Source: Bacteroides_E sp964528875
Lineage (GTDB): Bacteria > Bacteroidota > Bacteroidia > Bacteroidales > Bacteroidaceae
NCBI GenBank assembly: GCA_964528875.1
Contig: CAZGUI010000052.1
Coordinates: 1 to 17,663 of the forward strand
Direction of reading: 5' to 3'
Length of the DNA: 17,663 bases
In this document: in pieces, positions 7,162 to 15,022 of the stretch
How positions within the stretch are numbered: the first letter of the stretch is position 1
Layout of the letters: each line of letters opens with the position of its first letter
Notes under the pieces: generated by a model
The model's input: the letters and a program-made list of their open reading frames with translations, nothing else
Databases searched by the model: none
What the model was told of the DNA's origin: nothing
Made by a program: the position numbers and the translations under genes

Positions 7162-9909
7162 ATGATGAAAACCTATAGAGTGACTTTATCATTACTTGCT
7201 CTATTGCTAATGACCGATCCTGTCTTGGGACAATCACAGAAGCTTGAAACAGACTCTATTATTGATTTAGAAGAAGTAATTGTAATAGGTTATGCCACAG
7301 GGAATCTGTCAACGATCTCTGGAGCTGTAGATAAAATAAACGAAGAGTTAATGAATAAAGGGTTAGTGTTAAACCCTTTGGATGCCATCAGGGGCAGAAT
7401 TGCAGGAGTAAATATTACACCAGCTAATAATGGTCCTGCAGTGTTATCTTCGGTTAGAATACGAGGAACGACTTCTTTAACCGGTGGAAATGATCCATTA
7501 GTTATTGTCGATGGAGTATTTGGCAATATGAATACCCTTTCCAGTATTTTTCCGGCTGATATAGAAAGCTTTACCATATTGAAGGATGCCTCAGAAACAG
7601 CTCAATATGGTTCAAGAGGTGCTTCGGGTGTTATTGAAATCACAACAAAGAAAGGAAACAATAAGCCCTTTAATATTAGTTATTATGGAAGTCTAAGTAT
7701 TGACAGGGTAGCCAAGAGATTAAAAATGCTTTCCGGGAATGATTATAGGCAACTAGCGAAAGATCGTAACTTTGAAATTGTCGACTTAGGAAATAATACG
7801 GATTTTGCAAAGGAGATGACACGAGGTGGAATTCTGCACACACACCATTTAGCCTTTGGAAGTGGAACAAATACCTCTAATTACAGAGTGTCTGCCGGAT
7901 TTATTAATAATGAAGGAGTTATTAAAAATAATGACTCGAAAAATTTTACAGCTAAACTGGATATCCGTCAAAAGGCTTGGAATAATAAGTTAACAGTTGA
8001 TATTGGTATGTTTGGTTCCATATTGAAAAAGAATTATTTGTTTGATTTTCAAAAAACCTTTTACTCAGCAGCTGCATTTAATCCAACCTTTCCAAATCAT
8101 AAAAATAAAGAAACAGGTAAATGGGATCAAATATCTTATGCCAGTCAAATCACCAATCCACTGGCCTGGCTTGAGGTGGATGATGATGAAGATAACTCAT
8201 TAGTCAATGCACACGCTAGCCTGAAACTATTTGCTACAGAAGACTTCAAGATTACAGCCTTTGGTTCTTATACTTACAATTCAATAGAGAATTCGCAGTA
8301 CCTTCCAACTTCGGTTTGGGGACATGGACAAGCCTATAAAGGACAAAGAAAGACTGAACATTTTATGGGAAATATAGTCTTAAACTACAAAAAGACAGTT
8401 GAAAAGCATTATGTGGATTTAGTGGGTTTGGCTGAATATCAAAAACAGAGAGTTATAGGCTTCTATACAACGGCAACTAATTTTTCATCCGATGAGTTTG
8501 GATATAACAATCTACAAGCAGGAGCTCTAAGACTTTGGGAGGGTACCAATTCGTACTTTGAAGATCCAAAACTTTTATCTTTTATGGGACGTGCCAATTA
8601 CGTTTATAACAAACGTTACATTGCAACAGTCAATGTTAGAGCAGATGGTTCATCTAAAGTGGGAAAGAATAATCGTTGGGGATTCTTTCCCTCTGCTTCT
8701 GTGGCTTGGGCAATGCACGAAGAAAATTTTATGAAGTCATTATCTTTCTTAAATGAATTCAAATTAAGGCTGGGATACGGACTTTCTGGAAACCAAGACG
8801 CAATTGATTCTTACACTTCCTTACAATTAGTAAAACCCAATGGTATTGTTCCTGTTAATGGTTCCCCAACTGTTACTTTAGGAACTATACGCAATGCTAA
8901 TCCCGATTTAAAATGGGAAGTAAAGCATACCTTAAATGTTGGAATGGATGTTGCATTATTAAATAATAAACTCTTTTTTAAAGCGGATTATTACTATTCA
9001 AAAACACGAGATATGTTATACACTTATGCCGTAAGTGTACCTCCTTTTGCTTACAACAACCTATTAGCTAATCTTGGTGCAATGAGGAATAGTGGGTTAG
9101 AACTCTCTTTAGGTATAACTCCTATTCGTAGAAAAGATATGGAACTCAACATCAATGCAAATGTTACGTTTCAAAGCAATAAACTATTACCACTAAATGG
9201 TATTTATAATGGAGAGCAAATGAATGCTCCAAAATATATAAGTGTAGCAGAACTTAATGGAGCGGGTATGCATGGAGGTTATAATCAAATTGTATATCAC
9301 ATAGTAGGTCAGCCTTTGGGCGTTTTTTACCTTCCCAAAAGTACAGGTTTGGTTTCGGATGAAAACGGGAAAAATAAATATGACATTGTAGATTTGAATG
9401 GAGGAGGAGTTAATTTGGGTGACGGGGAAGATCGCTATGTCGCAGGACAGGTAACACCTAAAGTATTACTAGGCACTAACATCGGTTTTCGTTATCGTGA
9501 TTTTGACTTTTCAATACAAGTAAACGGAGCTTTTGGACATAAAATATATAATGGTACCTCTTTAACCTATATGAACATGAATTTTTTTCCTGATTACAAT
9601 GTCATGAAGAAAGCCCCGGAAAAGAATATTTATGATGTTACAGCAACCGACTATTGGTTAGAAAAAGGAGACTATGTAAACATTGATAATCTGACTGTAG
9701 GGTGGAATTTACCCTTAAAATATTTTCAAAAAGGAGGCAGATTATTGCGGTTAACTTTTTCCATTGACAATTTAGCCACTATTACAGGCTATTCGGGGTT
9801 AACACCTATGATAAATAATTTGGTGTTAGATCAAACATTAGGTGTTGATGACAAACGAACCTATCCGGTTTCAAGATCGTACACCATAGGATTAAGTCTG
9901 AATTTCTAA
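7162..9909 (+). CDS. SusC/RagA-family TonB-linked outer-membrane protein, short form
   Basis: This 915-residue protein has a signal peptide (about 1-23, cleavage near VLG/QSQ) and a TonB-box-like EEVIVIGYA at 37-45. The plug follows, with SusC-family motifs VRIRG (98-102), PLVIVDGVF (112-120) and the signature DIESFTILKDASETAQYG from 133. A large barrel ends in IGLSLNF with a C-terminal Phe, as expected for assembly by BAM. SusC proteins are usually about 1000-1100 residues; this one lacks the N-terminal CarboxypepD_reg-like domain, as only some 20 residues lie between signal peptide and TonB box. The start may be either of two adjacent ATGs (7162 or 7165). The SusD partner starts 11 bp downstream. 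By family it imports large ligands, usually oligosaccharides or peptides, under a SusD lid. No neighbouring enzyme identifies the ligand. Confidence 0.93.
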   Translation: MMKTYRVTLSLLALLLMTDPVLGQSQKLETDSIIDLEEVIVIGYATGNLSTISGAVDKINEELMNKGLVLNPLDAIRGRIAGVNITPANNGPAVLSSVRIRGTTSLTGGNDPLVIVDGVFGNMNTLSSIFPADIESFTILKDASETAQYGSRGASGVIEITTKKGNNKPFNISYYGSLSIDRVAKRLKMLSGNDYRQLAKDRNFEIVDLGNNTDFAKEMTRGGILHTHHLAFGSGTNTSNYRVSAGFINNEGVIKNNDSKNFTAKLDIRQKAWNNKLTVDIGMFGSILKKNYLFDFQKTFYSAAAFNPTFPNHKNKETGKWDQISYASQITNPLAWLEVDDDEDNSLVNAHASLKLFATEDFKITAFGSYTYNSIENSQYLPTSVWGHGQAYKGQRKTEHFMGNIVLNYKKTVEKHYVDLVGLAEYQKQRVIGFYTTATNFSSDEFGYNNLQAGALRLWEGTNSYFEDPKLLSFMGRANYVYNKRYIATVNVRADGSSKVGKNNRWGFFPSASVAWAMHEENFMKSLSFLNEFKLRLGYGLSGNQDAIDSYTSLQLVKPNGIVPVNGSPTVTLGTIRNANPDLKWEVKHTLNVGMDVALLNNKLFFKADYYYSKTRDMLYTYAVSVPPFAYNNLLANLGAMRNSGLELSLGITPIRRKDMELNINANVTFQSNKLLPLNGIYNGEQMNAPKYISVAELNGAGMHGGYNQIVYHIVGQPLGVFYLPKSTGLVSDENGKNKYDIVDLNGGGVNLGDGEDRYVAGQVTPKVLLGTNIGFRYRDFDFSIQVNGAFGHKIYNGTSLTYMNMNFFPDYNVMKKAPEKNIYDVTATDYWLEKGDYVNIDNLTVGWNLPLKYFQKGGRLLRLTFSIDNLATITGYSGLTPMINNLVLDQTLGVDDKRTYPVSRSYTIGLSLNF

Positions 9910-9920
9910 ACTTTATAAAG

Positions 9921-11570
9921 ATGAAAACAAATAAATTCAATCAAATAATACTTCTTCTCATTATTTTTCTTTGTTTGTTTAATCTGAGTTGTTTAGATGA
10001 AAACCCTAAAGATCAGATACCTGAAGAGCAAATACAGAAAACCTTAGAGAGCTTGTATCTAAATTATGTAGCTTCTTTATACACTTATATTGGTGGAAAC
10101 AAAGACAGTCAAGGTTTGCAGGGTACCACAAGAGGAATATACGACTATAATACTTTAACTACCGATGAAGCGATGATTCCTCAAAGAGGTGGTGATTGGT
10201 TTGATGGAGGCTTATGGAAGGGTTTGTATCTTCATACATGGGAGGCAAATGATAAAACAATACAAGCAGTATGGGAATATCTATATAAAGTAGTAATTCT
10301 CAGTAATAAATCAATTGAGGTATTAAATAAGAATAAGGAGCATTTTGATGTGAATATTATTGAAACTTACATTGCTGAGGTAAGAGCTTTCAGAGCCATT
10401 TATTATTATTATTTATTAGATATGTTTGCACGAATTCCTTTGACTACAAGTTCAACCATTCCTATTAAAGAGGTAAAACAACAAGAAAGGAGTGTGGTGT
10501 ACAATTTTGTAATAAAAGAGCTAACAGAAACCATTCATTTGCTGAATGATGCACACAGTAATCGTTTAGGTGAGTATTACGGAAGAGTAACCAAACCCGT
10601 TGTATACTTTCTTCTGGCTAAACTCTATTTGAATGCTGAAGTATATGCCGACGATAACTGGACTGATGAGGATTTTACTGAGGGAAGTTCAATGAAGTTT
10701 GAGATAAATAACAAAACATATAATGCGTGGGAAGCAACGATTTATTATTGTGATTTGTTGAGTGAATTAGGCTATCGTTTAATGGATAAGTATGAAGATA
10801 ACTTTGAGGTGTTTAATGAGTCTTCAGAAGAAAATATTTTTATAATACCTATGGATAAACGAAGCTATACTAACCAAATGCAATATCTATTTCGCTCTCT
10901 GCATTACAATCACTCCATTGCTCTTGGCATGGCGGGAGAAAATGGAACATCTGCTACTCTTCATGCACTGAAAACCTATGGATATGATACAGATGATGTA
11001 GACCCTCGATTTGAAAAGAATTATTATGCAGGTGTGGTTTATGACTTAAATAATACTATCGTTAAAACAGATCTGGGTAAACCTCTTGAATATTTACCCT
11101 GGGAAATTAAGTTGGATTTATCCAATTCACCGCATCTAAAAACTGCAGGAGCAAGAATGAAAAAATATGCGATTGATAAAACGAATATTAAAGATGGTAA
11201 ATTGATTGATAATGATATTGTTCTTTTTAGATATGCTGATGCTTTATTGATGAAGTCGGAAGCAAAGGTTCGTAATGGAATGAATGGAGATATAGAATTA
11301 AATGAGATACGCTCTCGAGTGAATGCAGTACCCAGAGTGGCTACCTTAAAAAATCTTTTGGATGAACGACTTTTAGAACTTGCTTGGGAAGGGTGGAGAA
11401 GACAAGATATGATTCGTTTTGGTGTTTATCATCAAGCTTATGACCAGCGACCTCAACTTAAGAAAGAAGTCAGTCGTTATACAACGGTTTTTCCTATCCC
11501 AAAGAACATTATGGAATTAAATCCTAATTTGACTCAGAATTTCGATTATGAGGATATAGTAATGAATTGA
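9921..11570 (+). CDS. SusD/RagB-family surface lipoprotein
   Basis: This 549-residue protein has a lipoprotein signal ending NLSC (Cys24), followed by acidic residues (LDENPKD) that fit the surface-export signal of Bacteroidota lipoproteins. The helical TPR-like scaffold of SusD is evident: AEVRAFRAIYYYYLLDMFARIPL around residues 153-175, a run of Tyr/Trp-rich helices, then RYADALLMKSEAKVRNG. The typical SusD ending FPIPKNIMELNPNLTQN is present near the C-terminus. It starts 11 bp after the susC stop and is surely co-transcribed. By family it caps the SusC barrel and helps capture the ligand at the cell surface. The binding surface cannot be read from sequence, and no glycoside hydrolase, sulfatase or protease is adjacent. 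A hairpin follows the stop codon. Confidence 0.93.
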   Translation: MKTNKFNQIILLLIIFLCLFNLSCLDENPKDQIPEEQIQKTLESLYLNYVASLYTYIGGNKDSQGLQGTTRGIYDYNTLTTDEAMIPQRGGDWFDGGLWKGLYLHTWEANDKTIQAVWEYLYKVVILSNKSIEVLNKNKEHFDVNIIETYIAEVRAFRAIYYYYLLDMFARIPLTTSSTIPIKEVKQQERSVVYNFVIKELTETIHLLNDAHSNRLGEYYGRVTKPVVYFLLAKLYLNAEVYADDNWTDEDFTEGSSMKFEINNKTYNAWEATIYYCDLLSELGYRLMDKYEDNFEVFNESSEENIFIIPMDKRSYTNQMQYLFRSLHYNHSIALGMAGENGTSATLHALKTYGYDTDDVDPRFEKNYYAGVVYDLNNTIVKTDLGKPLEYLPWEIKLDLSNSPHLKTAGARMKKYAIDKTNIKDGKLIDNDIVLFRYADALLMKSEAKVRNGMNGDIELNEIRSRVNAVPRVATLKNLLDERLLELAWEGWRRQDMIRFGVYHQAYDQRPQLKKEVSRYTTVFPIPKNIMELNPNLTQNFDYEDIVMN

Positions 11571-11600
11571 AGGGTGGAGAAACCACCTTCTAATAGAAGG
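11569..11600. terminator. Overlapping hairpins between convergent susD and regulator genes
   Basis: Two stems compete for the same bases. GAAGG(G)TGG (11569-11577) pairs with CCACCTTC (11583-11590), and CCTTCT (11586-11591) pairs with AGAAGG (11595-11600) around AAT. The second is followed on the plus strand by AGTTTATTTA, a weak T-rich stretch. The position, in a 45-bp gap between converging genes, fits a shared terminator, though no clean T-run is present on either side. Confidence 0.5.
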
Positions 11601-11615
11601 AGTTTATTTAGATGA

Positions 11616-12302
11616 TTAATCTATTTCAGCTAGTTTCTTCTTATCCAAAATGAGTATTTTTCTCCCTTCAACCCTAATGAGTCCTTCTTCTTCCAGTTCA
11701 GATAAAGAGCGACTGAGAGCTTGTCTTGCTATGGCAAACTTGTCAGCTAGCTTTTGTTTTGACATTGAAAGTATTATGGTTTGATTCATACCTTGTTTTT
11801 GTGATTCTTGTAAAATATATTCGGCTAGTTTTCCCCGAATGGATTTAAGAGAAAGTGAATGGATTTTACCACTTAAAAAGCGATTGATATCAGAAACAAT
11901 TCGAATAAAATTGGATAATAATTTTTCATTTTGAAGCATAGCCTTTAGGAAATCATCCCGATGTAAGAAAAAAACGGTTGTATCTTCATCGGGTATAACA
12001 GTTACAGGATATACGTTGTGAGTAGCAAACAACATGGCTGGTGCAAGGATACGTCCTTTCTCTATCTTATCTATTTGTATAAACTTACCCGATCCTGAAA
12101 CCATACGCGCAATTAGACTTCCTTTGATAACAATCATTAAATGATTGACTTTATCACCAGCCAAAGCAAAGACATCATTCTTTGTGTATTCTTTTAGTGT
12201 ATAAGTGTTTTTATTGAAAAAAGCTTCTAATGTTGTTTTTTCAATATCTACAAATAAATCAGTTTGAGATAAGTGTTCTATTAATAAATCTAACTCTATC
12301 AT
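11616..12302 (-). CDS. hcpR: Crp/Fnr-family regulator, HcpR-like
   Basis: This 228-residue protein has an N-terminal cyclic-nucleotide-binding-type beta barrel (about 15-120; VNHLMIVIKGSLIARM, EKGRILAPAMLF), a dimerisation helix (about 125-150) and a C-terminal winged helix (recognition region SKQKLADKFAIARQALSRSL, about 181-200). It contains no cysteine, so it cannot carry an FNR-type iron-sulfur cluster. The glutamate/arginine signature for cAMP binding is also not evident. It is divergent from hcp-ric, with a Crp-type palindrome in the shared spacer. HcpR regulators in other anaerobes control hcp in response to NO or nitrite, and the Porphyromonas gingivalis member is reported to bind heme. 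I infer the same role here. The gene symbol rests on context more than on sequence alone. Confidence 0.8.
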   Translation of the reverse strand: MIELDLLIEHLSQTDLFVDIEKTTLEAFFNKNTYTLKEYTKNDVFALAGDKVNHLMIVIKGSLIARMVSGSGKFIQIDKIEKGRILAPAMLFATHNVYPVTVIPDEDTTVFFLHRDDFLKAMLQNEKLLSNFIRIVSDINRFLSGKIHSLSLKSIRGKLAEYILQESQKQGMNQTIILSMSKQKLADKFAIARQALSRSLSELEEEGLIRVEGRKILILDKKKLAEID

Positions 12303-12368
12303 AATATTAAAGTAGCTGGTGTGTATTTAACATCTCTTAGCCTAAAATGTTTAAGAAAATGCACCTAC

Positions 12369-12384
12369 TGTCACAAATGTGACA
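12369..12384. promoter_or_regulatory. Crp/Fnr-type operator in the hcp promoter
   Basis: TGTCACAAATGTGACA is a perfect inverted repeat of two 7-base arms (TGTCACA and TGTGACA) around AA. It has the TGTnAC/GTnACA look of Crp/Fnr-family sites. Its centre (12376.5) lies about 41 bp upstream of the start site predicted from the -7 element at 12407-12413, the standard class II activator position. It is also 67 bp upstream of the regulator's own start, so autoregulation is possible. Confidence 0.75.
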
Positions 12385-12406
12385 ATTTCTCTGACTGTTC
12401 TTGTTT

Positions 12407-12413
12407 TACTTTG
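12407..12413 (+). promoter_or_regulatory. Predicted -7 element of the hcp promoter
   Basis: TACTTTG resembles the Bacteroidota -7 element TAnnTTTG with one base fewer. No TTG lies at the -33 position; the regulator palindrome is there instead. This is what an activator-dependent promoter should look like. The inferred start is near 12418, giving a leader of about 30 nt before the hcp ATG, A-rich and without a Shine-Dalgarno site. Confidence 0.5.
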
Positions 12414-12449
12414 CATCAAAAGTAACTAATAAATAAAAATAAAAGAGAT

Positions 12450-14099
12450 ATGGATAGAATGTTTTGTTATCAATGTCAGGAAACAGCTAAAGGAGAAGGT
12501 TGTATGTTAAAGGGGGTTTGTGGTAAAGATTACCTTACATCCAATGCAATGGATTTACTCATTTACTCTCTGCAAGGTATTTCTGTTTTAACTACACAAA
12601 TACGTCAAAGTAAAAAAGCATATTACTTGAATGATGTTAATACTTTTGTCAGAGATTCTTTATTCTGTACCATAACGAATGCCAATTTTGATGAGCAATC
12701 TGTGAAAAATAGAATTACTAAAAGTTTAGCAATAAGAGAAACTTTGCTTGCTTATTGTGAGGAGAACCAAATTGAATATCCTCAGATTCCCGAAATAGAG
12801 TGGTTAGCCAGCGAGGATGATTATGATGTAAAAGCGATCTCAGTAGGTGTTTTGAGTGAGGAAAATGAAGATATTCGATCATTAACGCAATTGGTAGTCT
12901 ATGGATTGAAAGGAATGGCTGCTTATGCTGAACATGCTGCCAGACTGGGTTACACTGATGAAGATATTGATGCTTTTATTCAAGATGCTTTGAGCGAGAT
13001 TGCTTTAGGTAAGCTCTCTGTAGATGAACTAATTGCACTAGTGCTTGAAACAGGTTCAGTAGGAGTAAAAACAATGGCGCTTTTGGATCAAGCAAATACA
13101 GAAAGTTATGGTAATCCTGAACTAACCGAAGTCAACCTTGGAGTAAGAAACAATCCGGCAATTCTTATTAGTGGACACGATCTAAAAGATATGGAAGAGT
13201 TGTTGGAACAGACTGAAGGAACCGGTGTAGATGTGTATACACATAGTGAAATGTTACCTGCTAATTATTATCCTAAATTTAAGAAATACAAGCACTTTGT
13301 GGGTAACTATGGTAATGCTTGGTGGAAACAACGTGAAGAGTTTACAAGTTTCAATGGTCCTATTTTATTCACTACAAACTGTATTGTTCCCCCGTTAAAT
13401 AATGCTTCATATAAGGACAAAGTCTTTACTACAAATTCCACAGGGTATCCCGGATTCAAGTACATAAAGGAAGGTGAGAACGGAAAGAAAGATTTTTCTG
13501 AAATCATAGATTTAGCAAAGAAGTGCCCTGCACCAACGCAAATTGAAGAGGGAACTATTATCGGAGGTTTTGCACACCACCAAGTGTTGCAATTGGCAGA
13601 TAAAGTTGTTGACGCCGTTAAAAGTGGTGCCATTCAGAAGTTTGTAGTCATGGCAGGATGCGATGGGCGTGTAAAAGGTAGAAGTTACTATACTGAATTT
13701 GCTGAGGCTTTGCCAAACGATACTGTTATTTTGACTGCCGGATGTGCTAAATACAGATATAATAAGTTGCATTTAGGAGACATAGGAGGAATTTCACGTG
13801 TTTTAGATGCGGGGCAGTGTAATGATAGCTACTCTTTAGCTGTAATTGCAATGAAACTAAAAGAAGTCTTCAATCTTGAAGATATCAATGAGTTACCTAT
13901 TGTTTATAACATTGCTTGGTACGAGCAAAAAGCTGTAATTGTGCTTTTGGCTCTATTAAGTCTCGGGGTTAAGAATATTCATTTAGGTCCAACGTTACCG
14001 GCGTTTGTTTCTCCCAATGTATTGAAAGTCCTCATTGACAATTTTGGTATTGGAGGGATTTCAGATGTTGAGAGTGATATAAATGCTTGGATTAAATAA
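12450..14099 (+). CDS. hcp: Hybrid cluster protein (hydroxylamine/NO reductase)
   Basis: This 549-residue enzyme starts MDRMFCYQCQ. Its N-terminal cysteines Cys6, Cys9, Cys18 and Cys24 have spacing Cx2Cx8Cx5C, the [4Fe-4S] form typical of strict anaerobes rather than the [2Fe-2S] form of E. coli. All ligands of the hybrid 4Fe cluster are visible, with spacing nearly identical to the Desulfovibrio protein: His243 (SGHDL), Glu267 (SEMLP), Cys311 (TNCIVP), Cys404 (AGCDG, the persulfide position), Cys432 (AGCAKYR), Cys457 (GQCND) and Glu492 (WYEQK). Length equals the class I norm. It is a cytoplasmic enzyme that reduces NO to N2O or hydroxylamine to ammonia and protects against nitrosative stress. 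No hcr reductase gene is adjacent, so the electron donor is encoded elsewhere. A palindromic operator lies upstream, and ric follows after 19 bp. Confidence 0.96.
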   Translation: MDRMFCYQCQETAKGEGCMLKGVCGKDYLTSNAMDLLIYSLQGISVLTTQIRQSKKAYYLNDVNTFVRDSLFCTITNANFDEQSVKNRITKSLAIRETLLAYCEENQIEYPQIPEIEWLASEDDYDVKAISVGVLSEENEDIRSLTQLVVYGLKGMAAYAEHAARLGYTDEDIDAFIQDALSEIALGKLSVDELIALVLETGSVGVKTMALLDQANTESYGNPELTEVNLGVRNNPAILISGHDLKDMEELLEQTEGTGVDVYTHSEMLPANYYPKFKKYKHFVGNYGNAWWKQREEFTSFNGPILFTTNCIVPPLNNASYKDKVFTTNSTGYPGFKYIKEGENGKKDFSEIIDLAKKCPAPTQIEEGTIIGGFAHHQVLQLADKVVDAVKSGAIQKFVVMAGCDGRVKGRSYYTEFAEALPNDTVILTAGCAKYRYNKLHLGDIGGISRVLDAGQCNDSYSLAVIAMKLKEVFNLEDINELPIVYNIAWYEQKAVIVLLALLSLGVKNIHLGPTLPAFVSPNVLKVLIDNFGIGGISDVESDINAWIK

Positions 14100-14118
14100 C
14101 TCATTTTAATAGTTAGAG

Positions 14119-14841
14119 ATGGAAAAATTTGAAAATAAAACAGTAGGGGAAATCGTTTCAGAAAACATTGTCTATGCACAGGTCTTTCAAACTTATGGTA
14201 TTGATTTCTGTTGCGAAGGAGATCTGCTACTAACAGATGCTGTAAGCAAAGCAAATGTTTCAATGAGTAATGTTCTTAAAGATCTAGAGTTTGAAGCAGT
14301 AGAACAACCCTTATCGCAAGCTATAAACTTTAATACCTGGTCGCTTGACCTGCTTATTGATTACATAAACAAGTTTCATCATTACTATATCCGATCTAAA
14401 GGACCTGAAATATATGCTCTATTAGAAAAGGTTGTACATTCACACGGTCAAACAGATTCTCATTTACATAAAGTGATTCATCTCTTTGGAGCTTCTCTTA
14501 TAGATCTACATAATCATTTGGATAAGGAAGAACAGATTCTATTTCCTTTAATTCGAGAAATTTTGAAAGCCGAAGAGAAACAAGAATCACTACCTTTTTT
14601 CCACTGTGGAAGTGTTCAGAATCCCATACGTGTGATGGTTGAGGAACACGATGGAGAAGGGGATAGATTTAAGAAGATTTCTTCTTTGACCGATTCGTAT
14701 AGAACTCCTGCGCATGCTTGTGTTTCTTATAAACAGGTATTAGAGGAGTTAAGGCAATTTGAGGAGAATCTCCACATTCATATTCATGTAGAGAATAATA
14801 TTCTTTTCAGAAAAGCGATTGAATTAGAAAATAGATTTTAG
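14119..14841 (+). CDS. ric: RIC-family di-iron protein (iron-sulfur cluster repair, ScdA/YtfE)
   Basis: This 240-residue protein has an N-terminal ScdA_N domain (about 1-60) with the conserved Cys31-Cys32 pair (GIDFCCEG). A hemerythrin-like four-helix domain carries the di-iron ligands: His87 or His88 (KFHHYY), HxxxE at His133/Glu137 (HLDKEEQILFP), His178 (EEHDGEG) and HxxxE at His221/Glu225 (HIHVENNILF). These match the His/Glu set of E. coli YtfE. By family it repairs or supplies iron to damaged iron-sulfur clusters after NO or oxidative stress, and may also act on NO itself. It lies 19 bp after hcp on the same strand and is probably under the same regulator, so the product of the first gene removes NO while the second mends its damage. 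A strong hairpin follows the gene. Confidence 0.94.
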   Translation: MEKFENKTVGEIVSENIVYAQVFQTYGIDFCCEGDLLLTDAVSKANVSMSNVLKDLEFEAVEQPLSQAINFNTWSLDLLIDYINKFHHYYIRSKGPEIYALLEKVVHSHGQTDSHLHKVIHLFGASLIDLHNHLDKEEQILFPLIREILKAEEKQESLPFFHCGSVQNPIRVMVEEHDGEGDRFKKISSLTDSYRTPAHACVSYKQVLEELRQFEENLHIHIHVENNILFRKAIELENRF

Positions 14842-14854
14842 GATCATATTATAG

Positions 14855-14889
14855 CAGAAAGAGATCATCCCTTGAATGGTCTCTTTCTG
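14855..14889 (+). terminator. Strong hairpin after ric
   Basis: CAGAAAGAGATCAT (14855-14868) pairs with ATGGTCTCTTTCTG (14876-14889), 14 bp with one G-T wobble, around the loop CCCTTGA. It begins 13 bp after the ric stop. No T-run follows on the plus strand, so it may end transcription with help or protect the hcp-ric mRNA 3' end. Confidence 0.55.
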
Positions 14890-14920
14890 AGTAACGATAT
14901 AAAAGGACGAGACAAAATTC

Positions 14921-14979
14921 TAAAATAAAAAATGAGAGTAAAAAGTTGTTTGATTTTTCTTTATTCAAGTACTCTCATT
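14921..14979 (-). terminator. Intrinsic terminator of tag
   Basis: TACTCTCATT (14970-14979) and AATGAGAGTA (14931-14940) form a perfect 10-bp stem with a 29-nt loop. On the minus strand the stem is followed directly by a T-rich run (TTTTATTTTAG). It lies 43 bp beyond the tag stop codon. The large loop is unusual, but stem and T-run fit an intrinsic terminator. Confidence 0.65.
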
Positions 14980-15022
14980 GATATATCATTTATTGGTATT
15001 TGTAATGTTTTCTTTGAGTCTT

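Noticed and set aside
7290..7870. Minus-strand frames of 95 and 64 residues
   Set aside because: Both are antisense to the plug region of the SusC gene and have no family features or promoter.
7162..11570. Calling the SusC/SusD pair a polysaccharide utilisation locus
   Set aside because: No carbohydrate-active enzyme or locus-type regulator is adjacent, so the ligand class cannot be claimed.
11616..12302. Regulator as a classical FNR
   Set aside because: The protein contains no cysteine, so an FNR-type [4Fe-4S] sensor is impossible.
13307..14263. Minus-strand frames of 108, 86 and 94 residues
   Set aside because: They are antisense to hcp and ric, overlap each other, and lack recognisable domains.
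14931..14979. Miniature inverted-repeat element with 10-bp terminal repeats
   Set aside because: At 49 bp it is too small, has no target duplication, and the T-run after the minus-strand stem fits a terminator better.
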